Positions 1-7,794 of a stretch of DNA of 64,000 bases are shown here, one piece after another. The notes below the pieces were generated by a model. It was not told the origin of the DNA, did no database searches, and saw nothing but the letters and a program-made list of their open reading frames with translations. A program made the position numbers and the translations under genes. Position 1 is the first letter of the stretch. Each line of letters begins with the position of its first letter. This stretch comes from Pseudarthrobacter raffinosi (GTDB lineage: Bacteria; Actinomycetota; Actinomycetes; Actinomycetales; Micrococcaceae), in the NCBI RefSeq assembly GCF_023913735.1, contig NZ_JAMXBH010000006.1, positions 97,629 through 161,628 of the forward strand, written 5' to 3'.

Positions 1-34
1 GAGATACCTGCCACAGGCACGCTGGCCTTGGCAT

Positions 35-40
35 TAGCCT
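35..40 (+). promoter_or_regulatory. Leaderless-type -10 hexamer before the LOG gene
   Basis: TAGCCT lies 6 nt before the ATG at 47, the spacing expected if transcription starts at or next to the start codon. The G-run just before the ATG is too close to act as a normal ribosome binding site. The -35 region is not recognisable. Confidence 0.4.
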
Positions 41-46
41 TGGGGG

Positions 47-829
47 ATGAGCATCAACGCAGATCCGGCCAAAACTACCCAGCCGCGCCGTAAGGGGCCC
101 CTTGAACTCCGTCGCAAGCAGGCGGCTGTGGAAATGTCCGACCAGCATTTGCTTGATACCAAAGGCGCAGGACAGTTCGTCCATTCGGACCCCTGGCGCG
201 TCCTCCGGATCCAGAGCGAGTTCGTCGAGGGGTTCGGCGCGCTTGCCGATCTGGGGCCCGCCGTCAGTGTCTTCGGCTCGGCGCGCACCAAGCCCGGCAG
301 CCCGTACTACGAAATGGGCATGGAAGTAGGCCGGAAGCTGGCAGCCGCGGGCGTGGCCGTCATTACCGGCGGCGGTCCGGGCTCCATGGAGGCCGCCAAC
401 CGCGGCACCGTGGAAGGCAACGGCGTCTCCGTCGGCCTGGGCATTGAATTGCCCTTCGAGCAGGGCCTGAACCAGTGGGTGGACCTCGGCATTAACTTCC
501 GCTACTTCTTTGCCCGGAAGACCATGTTCGTCAAGTATGCCCAGGGCTTCATCGTTCTTCCCGGCGGGTTGGGAACGCTGGATGAACTCTTTGAAGCCAT
601 GGTCCTGGTCCAGACGCGGAAGGTGACCTCCTTCCCGATCGTGCTCCTCGGCGTCGACTTCTGGGGGCCGATGATCGAATGGATCAAGGGCACCCTCGTG
701 GCCGAGGGAATGGTCTCCGCAAAGGACCTGGACCTCATCCAGGTGGTGGACGATCCCGCCGAAGCGGTGCAGCTGGTGCTGCACTGGACGCCCCCGGTTT
801 CCACCAACGGCGAGCAACGGCCCGAATAG
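47..829 (+). CDS. LOG-family (TIGR00730) nucleotide 5'-monophosphate phosphoribohydrolase
   Basis: This 260-residue Rossmann-fold protein belongs to the LOG/YvdD family, whose characterised members release the base from cytokinin-type nucleotides and other nucleoside monophosphates. Both family signatures are present: GGGPGSMEAANRG at about residues 108-120 and PGGLGTLDE at about 172-180, which form the active site with the glutamate of the second motif. About 65 residues precede the core, as in other actinobacterial members. It is cytosolic. The ATG at 47 follows a TAGCCT hexamer, so the transcript is probably leaderless. The next gene starts 23 nt downstream on the same strand. The family is certain; the natural substrate is not. 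Confidence 0.9.
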   Translation: MSINADPAKTTQPRRKGPLELRRKQAAVEMSDQHLLDTKGAGQFVHSDPWRVLRIQSEFVEGFGALADLGPAVSVFGSARTKPGSPYYEMGMEVGRKLAAAGVAVITGGGPGSMEAANRGTVEGNGVSVGLGIELPFEQGLNQWVDLGINFRYFFARKTMFVKYAQGFIVLPGGLGTLDELFEAMVLVQTRKVTSFPIVLLGVDFWGPMIEWIKGTLVAEGMVSAKDLDLIQVVDDPAEAVQLVLHWTPPVSTNGEQRPE

Positions 830-852
830 GGCGTCGGCCCATATCTGGCACG

Positions 853-1251
853 ATGGGTGCTGTGAGTTTTTTCCTGGTCTACCTCGCCATCGTGCTGATC
901 GCCGCCACCCTGTGGGCAGGCGCCGGTGGCCGCCGCGGCATTCTGCGCAGCCTCCGCCGGGGCAGTGAACCGGCCACAGGCTCCGAGGTCCCGGAGAATC
1001 CGATTCTCTACCGGGGGTTCGGGCAGCCGCCCGCCAACCTTCCGCCGGTGCTGCTGCCCGCGGACGCTGCACCTGGCGACGTCGACCGGGTCCGCTTCTC
1101 TCTCGGCCTGCGTGGATACCGGATGGATCAGGTGGACCAGGTCCTCGACGAACTGCGGGACCAAATCGCGGCCAAAGACGAAGAAATGGGCAGGCTCCGG
1201 GCACGGCTGCTGGAATCGGAACGGGCGGCGCGCCCGGAGGCCGGCGCTTGA
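853..1251 (+). CDS. DivIVA-domain membrane-anchored protein
   Basis: A 132-residue protein with one N-terminal membrane segment (about residues 4-24), a proline-rich linker and a short DivIVA-like motif (about 78-105, VRFSLGLRGYRMDQVDQVLD) followed by a charged helix likely to be coiled coil. DivIVA-type motifs target proteins to curved membranes and act in polar growth or septation in Actinobacteria. It is far smaller than Wag31/DivIVA, so it is an accessory DivIVA-motif protein rather than the main polar scaffold. I chose the ATG at 853 because the reading frame upstream overlaps the LOG gene and the membrane segment follows at once. Its stop overlaps the next start by 4 nt. Confidence 0.8.
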   Translation: MGAVSFFLVYLAIVLIAATLWAGAGGRRGILRSLRRGSEPATGSEVPENPILYRGFGQPPANLPPVLLPADAAPGDVDRVRFSLGLRGYRMDQVDQVLDELRDQIAAKDEEMGRLRARLLESERAARPEAGA

Positions 1252-2495
1252 GCACTGACACGGGGGACCGGACGGGCCCGACGGCGTTGATCACCGCATT
1301 CGGCGCCCGCGCCAGGTGGGCGGTCCAACGCTGGCCCTGGTGGCTGCAGGTTGCCTCCCTCTACGCCACTGCCCGGCTGGTCAGCGCCTGCATCTTTATG
1401 GCAGCAGCCCTGCACCAAGGGCCTAACCCGTGGTTTCCGGCCGGCCCTGACTACTGGAACTTCATCAATATCTGGGATGCGCGATGGTACGGCCGGATCA
1501 TCACCGACGGTTATCCCTCACCGCTTCCAACGGATGCCGCCGGCAACGTGCAGGAAAATGCGTGGGCCTTCTATCCGCTCTTCCCGGCCCTGGGCCGTGC
1601 GCTCGCAGGCCTGACCGGAATCAGCCCTGCCGTGGCGCTTACGGTCGTCGCCATGCTGGCGGGGTTAGGTGCGGCGCTGGTTTTGTACTGTCTGTTCAGG
1701 CACAAGGCTTCGCACACTGCGGCGCTTTGGGGCGTGGCATTCTTCGCGACCTTTCCGGTGTCCGCCATTCTCCAGGTCCCGTACGCGGAGCCCCTGACTG
1801 TTTTCCTGCTGGCCACCGCCCTGCTGCTCGTCATCAGGCGTCATTATTTCGTTGCCATGCCGGTGGTCCTGCTGCTGTGCCTCTCCCGACCCGTGGGCGT
1901 TCCCTTTGCCGCCATGGTGGGGCTTCTCTTCCTTTGGCGACTGTTCGAACCGGGGCGCGGGGAGCGGCCGGGCACCCACAGCCTCGGGGAGTTGGCGTCC
2001 CTGGCGGGCCTAACCGTGGTGTGCGGTGCCTCGGCACTGCTGTGGCCGGCAGCGGCCTGGGCCGCCACCGGAGATATTGAGGCGTATACCAAAACCGAAA
2101 CAGTGTGGCGCGGCCATGACCTGGTGCCCTTCAAGCCCTGGTTCGACGCCGGCGTCGACCTCTTTGGCCCCGTCCTGGGGATCGTGGCGCCATTCGTCTT
2201 TGCCGGCCTCTTTGCGCTCCTGCTGTTCTCCCCGCCGGTGGTCCGGCTTGGTGTGGAACTGCGCTTGTGGTGCGCCTGCTACATGGGCTACCTCCTGGTG
2301 TTCCTCCACCCCCAGACCAGTACTTTCCGGATGCTGCTCCCGCTGTTCCCGTTGGCCCTGGCTGCCGCGCTCTTGTCCCGGTCGAAGGCATACCGCGGCA
2401 CGGTCCTGACAATGTTTGTCCTGCTCCAGATCGTGTGGATCGTCTGGCTGTGGGCATGGGCGCAGCTTCCGGGCGGCGGCGATTATCCGCCGTGA
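1248..2495 (+). CDS. PIG-V/Gpi18-like membrane mannosyltransferase
   Basis: A 415-residue polytopic membrane protein. The first luminal loop carries WDARWYGRI at about residues 76-84, matching the W-D-x-x-W-Y signature of the PIG-V/COG5542 family, whose bacterial members use polyprenyl-phosphate-mannose to mannosylate cell-envelope glycans or proteins. The Asp of this motif is the presumed catalytic residue. Around eight to ten hydrophobic segments follow. The gene starts at a TTG overlapping the TGA of the DivIVA-domain gene (TTGA), which implies translational coupling. Substrate specificity cannot be read from the sequence. A spacer of 235 nt follows before the DUF3117 gene. Confidence 0.8.
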   Translation: MSTDTGDRTGPTALITAFGARARWAVQRWPWWLQVASLYATARLVSACIFMAAALHQGPNPWFPAGPDYWNFINIWDARWYGRIITDGYPSPLPTDAAGNVQENAWAFYPLFPALGRALAGLTGISPAVALTVVAMLAGLGAALVLYCLFRHKASHTAALWGVAFFATFPVSAILQVPYAEPLTVFLLATALLLVIRRHYFVAMPVVLLLCLSRPVGVPFAAMVGLLFLWRLFEPGRGERPGTHSLGELASLAGLTVVCGASALLWPAAAWAATGDIEAYTKTETVWRGHDLVPFKPWFDAGVDLFGPVLGIVAPFVFAGLFALLLFSPPVVRLGVELRLWCACYMGYLLVFLHPQTSTFRMLLPLFPLALAAALLSRSKAYRGTVLTMFVLLQIVWIVWLWAWAQLPGGGDYPP

Positions 2496-2730
2496 TCGCG
2501 GGCGGCGCCTGGCCGGCAGATTGGGGAATCCGACGCGGCCGTAAATGTCCATCGATTAGCTACGTGCGGGTCATTACGGGATAATAGTAAGTAAGCAGGG
2601 ACAAAAAGCATTCAGAAATGTTCAGCCATGGCGGCATCAGTACGGGCCGCCATAGCGGCTTGATTTGACCATGCGGACACAGCCCATCCGGGCTGATATG
2701 TCCTGGGACTAAATGGAGGGGAAATTCCTC
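2496..2730. other. Intergenic spacer upstream of the DUF3117 gene
   Basis: This spacer encodes nothing I can support. It contains an A-rich stretch near 2580-2620 and an 8-bp inverted repeat (ATGGCGGC 2628-2635, GCCGCCAT 2646-2653) that could be a weak terminator or 5' leader hairpin. GGAGGGG at 2715-2721 is the ribosome binding site of the next gene. Confidence 0.4.
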
Positions 2731-2898
2731 ATGGCGGCTATGAAACCACGCACCGGCGACGGCCCTATGGAAGTCACCAAAGAGGGCCGTAGCCTTATCA
2801 TGCGCGTACCGCTCGAAGGCGGCGGACGGCTTGTGGTGGAACTGAACGCTGCGGAGGCGGCCAACCTTAAGGAATGCCTCGTCGGCGTGACTGAATAA
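2731..2898 (+). CDS. DUF3117 small protein
   Basis: A 55-residue protein matching the actinobacterial DUF3117 family almost along its whole length, beginning MAAMKPRTGDGPMEV and containing the conserved core RVPLEGGGRLVVELN. Its function is unknown; members are small, soluble and nearly universal in Actinobacteria. An in-frame ATG at 2713 is possible, but 2731 gives the usual family length and sits 9 nt after a strong GGAGGGG Shine-Dalgarno. It is convergent with the O-methyltransferase gene, from which a strong hairpin separates it. Confidence 0.85.
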   Translation: MAAMKPRTGDGPMEVTKEGRSLIMRVPLEGGGRLVVELNAAEAANLKECLVGVTE

Positions 2899-2930
2899 TC
2901 CCGTTCGGCGTTGCCGAATAATCCCGCAAG

Positions 2931-2972
2931 GCCAAGGTCCGCAGCCAACCCGCTGCGGACCTTGGCTTATTT
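2931..2972. terminator. Bidirectional hairpin terminator
   Basis: A perfect 15-bp stem (2931-2945 with 2952-2966) and a 6-nt loop, followed on the + strand by TTATTT. It lies between the convergent DUF3117 and O-methyltransferase genes. Confidence 0.85.
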
Positions 2973-2981
2973 GCTGTGGAT

Positions 2982-3614
2982 CTACTTCTTAACCGCGACC
3001 AGCAGGCCGTCGCCCGTGGGAAGCATCGCGGACGCCAGACGGTCGTCGTCGCGGATTGCCTTGCCCACCTGGCGGAGCACCACCGTGTTGGACTCCCGGA
3101 CAGCCGGATTGGCCACGCGGTCCTTGTCCAGTGCGTCATTGATGATGAGCAGCCCGCCGGCCTTCAGGAGCCGGACGGCCTGTTCCACGTAGCCGGGCAG
3201 ACCGGGCTTGTCCGCATCAACAAACACCAGGTCATAAGCGGAGTCGGTCAGGCGCGGGAGGACATCACCGGCGCGGCCGGAAATGGTACGGGTGCGGTTG
3301 GCCGGACTGCCTGCCTCCGAAAAGGCTTCACGTGCCGCCTTCAGATGTTCGACGTCCACGTCGATGGTGGTCAGCACGGCCTGCGGTCCGAGCCCCCGCA
3401 GGATGCATACCCCCGAGACACCTGCGCCTGTGCCGATTTCGACGGCGGTCTGGGCCTTCGAGCCCGCAGCCAACACCGTCAGGACCGCACCAACACCTGC
3501 GCCGATGGGCGTCACGCCCAGTTCGAAAGAGCGCTCCCTGGCACGAAGCATAACCTCATCCTCTGCGGGCAGATCTTCTGCATAGGACCAGCTCGTGGAT
3601 TTGTCGGCGCTCAT
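2982..3614 (-). CDS. O-methyltransferase, COG4122 class (SAM-dependent)
   Basis: A 210-residue class I methyltransferase of the catechol-O-methyltransferase-like (COG4122) family. The SAM-binding motif I is EIGTGAGVSG at about residues 59-68, and the downstream VFVDADKPG and INDALDKDRV segments match the metal-binding region of this family. It is expected to methylate a hydroxyl group of an unidentified small molecule with a divalent metal. The gene is divergent from sigE, an arrangement that, as I recall, is also found in mycobacteria (Rv1220c/Rv1221), which supports orthology. The physiological substrate is unknown. Confidence 0.85.
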   Translation of the reverse strand: MSADKSTSWSYAEDLPAEDEVMLRARERSFELGVTPIGAGVGAVLTVLAAGSKAQTAVEIGTGAGVSGVCILRGLGPQAVLTTIDVDVEHLKAAREAFSEAGSPANRTRTISGRAGDVLPRLTDSAYDLVFVDADKPGLPGYVEQAVRLLKAGGLLIINDALDKDRVANPAVRESNTVVLRQVGKAIRDDDRLASAMLPTGDGLLVAVKK

Positions 3615-3842
3615 GTGATTCGCTTTCTGGGCGGCAGGGGAGTGTTTAGTACAGCCTACTGTGTGAGGGGGTGCCAGCCGCGGAAGGGAATCGTTGTGCC
3701 TCTGGCTGAAGAACCGCCCCGGTCAGGAAATTCCCAGCCAACTTTGAAATGATGGATATCCGGTCATCCGAGAGGTGATCGGCGCCGAACAAGAGATGTC
3801 AACAGTATCCGGGCGATAGCAATCCACGATGGGAGTGGACGA

Positions 3843-4460
3843 ATGTCAGCATCAGGTATGGCGCCTGTCCCTGCGACGCAAGATTCCGCCGCTGTATGGG
3901 TCAGGCCCACTTGGGAGGAAGTGGTGGCCAACCACTCCGCCAAGGTCTACCGGCTGGCTTACCGCCTGACGGGGAACAAGTTCGACGCCGAGGACCTCAC
4001 CCAGGAGGTGTTCGTCCGCGTCTTCCGGTCGCTGGAGAATTTCAAGCCAGGGACACTGGATGGCTGGCTGCACCGCATCACCACCAACCTGTTCCTGGAC
4101 CAGGCCCGCCGGAAAACCCGCATCCGGTTTGACGCGCTGGCCGATGACGCCGAATCCCGGATTCCCGGGCGTGAACCCGGACCGGAACAGAGCTTCGAAC
4201 TGAACAACCTGGACCTCGATGTCCAGGCTGCCTTGGAGGAGCTGCCCCCGGACTTCCGCGCCGCCGTCGTGCTTTGCGACCTGGAAGGCCTGTCCTACGA
4301 CGAAGTGGCCGCTGCACTCGGCGTCAAACTGGGTACCGTCCGTTCCCGTATCCACCGGGGCCGGACCATGCTGCGCGAAAAGCTGGCGCACCGCGATCCC
4401 AGGCCACAGCAAGGACGCACGCCGAAGCTTTCGCTGCCGCGCATCGCCAGCATCCTCTGA
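3843..4460 (+). CDS. sigE: SigE-type ECF RNA polymerase sigma factor
   Basis: A 205-residue extracytoplasmic-function sigma factor. Region 2 spans about residues 35-100 ([20 protein letters not shown], then [16 protein letters not shown]) and region 4 about 125-180 ([20 protein letters not shown], then [11 protein letters not shown]). It would direct transcription of envelope-stress genes. The start at 3843 is supported by GGGAG 7 nt upstream. The next gene, 8 nt downstream, encodes a zinc-motif anti-sigma factor, and tatB and mrp follow; this sigE-rseA-tatB-mrp order is conserved in Actinobacteria, so assignment as the SigE ortholog is well supported. Autoregulation is likely, but I could not identify a clear -35/-10 pair for it. 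Confidence 0.92.
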   Translation: MSASGMAPVPATQDSAAVWVRPTWEEVVANHSAKVYRLAYRLTGNKFDAEDLTQEVFVRVFRSLENFKPGTLDGWLHRITTNLFLDQARRKTRIRFDALADDAESRIPGREPGPEQSFELNNLDLDVQAALEELPPDFRAAVVLCDLEGLSYDEVAAALGVKLGTVRSRIHRGRTMLREKLAHRDPRPQQGRTPKLSLPRIASIL

Positions 4461-4468
4461 TCGGCACC

Positions 4469-5362
4469 ATGACGCCCCAGAACCCCTTCGGCCGCCGGCA
4501 TCACCGCGGCGCCGACCACGTGCAAACCTGCGCAGAATGTGCAGCGGCGCTGAAGCGTGAACGCCAGTACATCGAGCGGCTCCGTGACGCGGCCGTGCCG
4601 CCTGCCAGCGAGGACCTGACGGCCCGGCTGCTGGTCAGGACGCAGCTGCTCGCGGCCGCGGCCGAGCCAGCCCCGAGCCCGTACCGGGCCGCGCGAGCCG
4701 TGGCACTTGCCGCCGGCGGGACAGCAGCAGCCGCTGGAGTTCTTGCCGTCAGCGCTTTTGCGCTGGCGGGGGACAGCCTGCCCGTCGCCCAATCCGCCAT
4801 CAACGGGAGTCTGGTGCAGCATACGGCCCGGCTACCGGCCGACGGCAGGGAGATCAGTGCTCCGCAATTGTTGGCCCTGCGCTCTGAAGGCTGGGTCTGT
4901 CCGGAACTGGCGTCACTCGGCTTCCACGTCCGGAGCGCCAATGCCATAACGCTGAATGGGCGGCCGGCGGTGGAAATGCACCTGACCGATGGGCAACACT
5001 ATGCCACTATCGTGGAACAGCATCCCGTGGACGCCGAGCAGCAGTCGGGCGAGGACACCCAGCAGAACTCCGAACAGATCGCCGGTCAGAACGAGGGGAA
5101 GCTGCTGGTCAGCAGCCAGGCGCCCTGGAGGGCCACCGTAGAGACCACGGCAGGAACTTTCATTGTTGAGTCCGACCTCCCGGCGGAGCAGGCTGATGAC
5201 GCCGTTCCAGTGCTGCAGCGGCTCAGCGTCCTCGCCGTAGAAGGAATTAACGCGGGTGTCAGCACCGCGCCTGCCGACTCCCCGGTGACCGCAGCGGACG
5301 ACTCTCCCGCCGCCCGGTTGGAGCGGGGAATCCGCAAACTCGGGGAGATGCTGGCTCCGTGA
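4469..5362 (+). CDS. rseA: Zinc-motif anti-sigma factor, RseA-like
   Basis: A 297-residue single-pass membrane protein. The cytoplasmic N-terminus has the ZAS zinc motif H-x3-C-x2-C (His17, Cys21, Cys24), which binds group IV sigma factors. A hydrophobic segment lies at about residues 74-100, followed by an extracytoplasmic domain of about 195 residues. It is expected to sequester the sigma factor encoded 8 nt upstream and release it on envelope or redox stress. The ATG at 4469 is chosen because it follows the sigE stop directly and keeps the His-Cys motif near the N-terminus. The outer domain is larger than in the smallest RseA proteins and could sense a periplasmic signal. Confidence 0.85.
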   Translation: MTPQNPFGRRHHRGADHVQTCAECAAALKRERQYIERLRDAAVPPASEDLTARLLVRTQLLAAAAEPAPSPYRAARAVALAAGGTAAAAGVLAVSAFALAGDSLPVAQSAINGSLVQHTARLPADGREISAPQLLALRSEGWVCPELASLGFHVRSANAITLNGRPAVEMHLTDGQHYATIVEQHPVDAEQQSGEDTQQNSEQIAGQNEGKLLVSSQAPWRATVETTAGTFIVESDLPAEQADDAVPVLQRLSVLAVEGINAGVSTAPADSPVTAADDSPAARLERGIRKLGEMLAP

Positions 5363-5418
5363 TGCAGGCACTGTGCGACGCTGGCGGGCAGGAATCGTCA
5401 GCGGGGCTCCGGAGAGGG

Positions 5419-5424
5419 TAATCT
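5419..5424 (+). promoter_or_regulatory. Leaderless-type -10 hexamer before tatB
   Basis: TAATCT lies 7 nt before the GTG at 5432. No Shine-Dalgarno sits at a normal distance from the start. Confidence 0.45.
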
Positions 5425-5431
5425 TCCTAAA

Positions 5432-5842
5432 GTGTTTGGAATCAACGGCCCGGAGTTCTTCCTCCTGCTGATCATCGGCATCCTGGTGATCGGTCCCCAG
5501 CGCCTGCCCGAATACACCCAGAAACTTGCGAATCTCGTGAAGGAAGTCCGCCGGATGGCCTCCGGTGCGCGGGAGCAGATCAAGGAAGAAGTGGGCATCG
5601 ACATCGACGATGTCGACTGGAAGAAATACGATCCCCGCCAGTATGATCCGCGGCGCATCATCAAGGAAGCCCTCCTGGACGACGACACCAAGTCCGTCAG
5701 TGCTGGAGCGCCGGCCGCGGTGGCTGCCGTCGCCGGTGCAGGGGCGGTTGCCACAGGCGGGGCGGCTTCCTCCCGTCCCGAACGTGTGGTTCAGTCACTG
5801 CCTCAGGGCGAACCCGCCCCGTTCGATACCGAAGCCACTTAG
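5432..5842 (+). CDS. tatB: Sec-independent protein translocase subunit TatB
   Basis: A 136-residue protein with the TatA/B architecture: a short N-terminus MFGINGPEFF, one membrane helix (about residues 8-24), a Gly-Pro hinge (IGPQRLPEY), an amphipathic helix and an acidic, then Ala-rich tail. The glutamate in the first ten residues is typical of TatB. It recruits twin-arginine substrates to TatC in the cytoplasmic membrane. tatA and tatC are not in this window, which is usual in Actinobacteria, where tatB sits alone near sigE. The start is GTG at 5432. Confidence 0.88.
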   Translation: MFGINGPEFFLLLIIGILVIGPQRLPEYTQKLANLVKEVRRMASGAREQIKEEVGIDIDDVDWKKYDPRQYDPRRIIKEALLDDDTKSVSAGAPAAVAAVAGAGAVATGGAASSRPERVVQSLPQGEPAPFDTEAT

Positions 5843-5884
5843 GCCACACTTAGGCCCCGTCGCCTCTGGTCGGCAACCGCTGCG

Positions 5885-7012
5885 TTATCGCGGCTGCAGC
5901 CCCAGTCTCATCCCCGTCAGGCCCCTGGGCCTGGCAGCAAGTTTTCCGGCAATTTCGGTCAAAGCAACGGCTGCCGGAGTTTCTGGCCGGCCAAGCACGA
6001 TGGGCGTGCCGGCGTCGCCGCCTTCCCGCAGCAGGATGTCCAGCGGAATCTGTCCCAGGAGCGGCACATCGGTGCCCACCGTCGTCGTGAGCCGTTCGGC
6101 GAGGACCGCCCCCCCGCCGCTTCCGAACAGCTCCATCCGGCCGCCGTCGGGCATTTCCAGGTATGACATGTTCTCGATGACGCCGGCCACCGTCTGACCT
6201 GTCTGGGTGGCGATGGCACCGGCGCGCTCGGCGACGTCGGCAGCTGCGGCCTGGGGTGTGGTGACCACCAGGATCTCAGCCTTCGGCAGCAACTGGGCCA
6301 CCGAAATCGCGATGTCACCGGTGCCGGGCGGCAGGTCGAGGAACAAGGCGTCGAGGTCGCCGAAGTAGACGTCCGTCAGGAACTGTTCCAGGGCCCGGTG
6401 GAGCATCGGCCCACGCCAGGCAACCGGCTGGTTTCCGGCGACGAACATACCGATGGAAATCACTTTTACGCCGTAGGCCACCGGGGGCAGGATCATGTCG
6501 TCCACCCGGGTGGGCGCCTGCGTGATGCCCATCAGGGCCGGAACCGAGAAGCCATGGACGTCGGCGTCCACAATGCCCACTCGGAGGCCCTGGGCGGCCA
6601 GGGCGCAGGCAAGGTTGACGGTCAGCGATGACTTGCCCACACCACCCTTTCCGCTTGCCACCGCGAACACCTTGGTCAGGGACCCCGGCTCGTTGAACGG
6701 AATCCCGCGCTGCCCGGAGGCGCCGCGGAGCTGTTCCTTCAGGGCGTCTCGCTGGGCCTGGTTCATCACTTTCAGTTCAACCTCGACGCCGGTCACGCCC
6801 GGAACTGCGGACAGCGCCTTCTCAGAGTCTGCGGTAATGGTCCCGCGCAGGGGGCAGCCCGCGATGGTCAGCAGGACAGCCAGCCTGACCTGGCCGTCCG
6901 CAGCGACATCCACGGACTCCACCATGCCCAGTTCCGTGATGGGACGGCGGAGCTCAGGATCGATCACGGTGGCCAGCGCAGCGTGGACTGCCTGCTCCAG
7001 GGAGGCGCTCAT
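5885..7012 (-). CDS. mrp: Mrp/NBP35-family P-loop ATPase (Fe-S carrier)
   Basis: A 375-residue protein with an N-terminal MIP18/DUF59 domain (about residues 1-80) and a ParA/MinD-type ATPase domain with the deviant Walker A GKGGVGKSS at about 121-129. Members bind and transfer Fe-S clusters. The C-terminal CxxC that holds the bridging cluster in many Mrp proteins is not present: the equivalent stretch reads ENMSYLEMPDGGRMELFG. Actinobacterial Mrp proteins often look this way, so the metal-carrier role is inferred from the family. It is the last gene of a leftward operon, starting 11 nt after the DUF1003 gene stops. Confidence 0.88.
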   Translation of the reverse strand: MSASLEQAVHAALATVIDPELRRPITELGMVESVDVAADGQVRLAVLLTIAGCPLRGTITADSEKALSAVPGVTGVEVELKVMNQAQRDALKEQLRGASGQRGIPFNEPGSLTKVFAVASGKGGVGKSSLTVNLACALAAQGLRVGIVDADVHGFSVPALMGITQAPTRVDDMILPPVAYGVKVISIGMFVAGNQPVAWRGPMLHRALEQFLTDVYFGDLDALFLDLPPGTGDIAISVAQLLPKAEILVVTTPQAAAADVAERAGAIATQTGQTVAGVIENMSYLEMPDGGRMELFGSGGGAVLAERLTTTVGTDVPLLGQIPLDILLREGGDAGTPIVLGRPETPAAVALTEIAGKLAARPRGLTGMRLGLQPR

Positions 7013-7023
7013 GCGGGCGGGGC

Positions 7024-7794
7024 TCAGCTTTCGGTGGTGGGGTTGTGCTTGGGGACGGCCGGATCCTGGATTGCGGGGTCGGTGGCGGCAGTGTCCTTGG
7101 TGACGGCGTCCTTGGCGGCGGTTTCCGTGGCGACATGGCTGGGTTTGACTTTGGGAATCTGCTGCGTGCGGGGGTTCCGCTGTTTGTCGCGCTTTTCCTT
7201 CAGCTTTTCCTTGACCTTCTCACGCGGGGACTCATGGCTGCCGGATCCGGCGGGATCGTGGGTCCGCAGTTCCTCCTGCGCTTCCAGCATGTCCTCGAGG
7301 AGTGTTCGCAGCTCCGCCCGGACGTAGTCGCGGGTGGCAACCTCGCGCAGCGCAATTCTCAGCGACGCCAGCTCCCGGGTGAGGTACTCGGTGTCGGCCA
7401 GGTTGCGTGCCGCCTGTTGGCGATCCTGCTGGAGGGAGACCCGGTCGCGGTCGTCCTGCCGGTTCTGGGCCAGCAGCAGCAGCGGGGCCGCGTAGGAGGC
7501 CTGCAGCGAAAGCATTAGTGTCAGGAGGGTGTAGCCCAGGAGGCGCGAATCGAACTGCCACTCCGCCGGTGCCCACGTGTTCCAGACCAGCCAGATGACG
7601 ACGAAGACCGTCATGTAGACCAGGAACTGCGGCGTGCCCATAAACCGGGCGAACCCTTCCGTCGCATGGCCGAATGCATCCGGGTCGGGTGAGAACTTCG
7701 GCAGGATGCGCTGGCGGCCACTCAGGGGTGTGTCGAGTCCGCCCTTGGCCGCCGCCTTCTTATTGGGATGCTTGGGGGCGCCAGTGTCAGCCAA
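7024..7794 (-). CDS. DUF1003 membrane protein
   Basis: A 256-residue protein of the DUF1003 (COG4420) family. Two hydrophobic segments (near residues 57-73 and 86-108) are followed by the family's charged helix beginning LLLLAQNRQDDRDRV and a coiled-coil-like region to about 165. A long Lys/Glu- then Thr/Ala/Pro-rich tail ends the protein. Function is unknown. Its start overlaps the stop of the upstream MgtE-N/CBS gene by 8 nt, indicating coupled expression and possibly a joint role at the membrane. The tail beyond about residue 180 is low complexity and probably disordered. Confidence 0.85.
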   Translation of the reverse strand: MADTGAPKHPNKKAAAKGGLDTPLSGRQRILPKFSPDPDAFGHATEGFARFMGTPQFLVYMTVFVVIWLVWNTWAPAEWQFDSRLLGYTLLTLMLSLQASYAAPLLLLAQNRQDDRDRVSLQQDRQQAARNLADTEYLTRELASLRIALREVATRDYVRAELRTLLEDMLEAQEELRTHDPAGSGSHESPREKVKEKLKEKRDKQRNPRTQQIPKVKPSHVATETAAKDAVTKDTAATDPAIQDPAVPKHNPTTES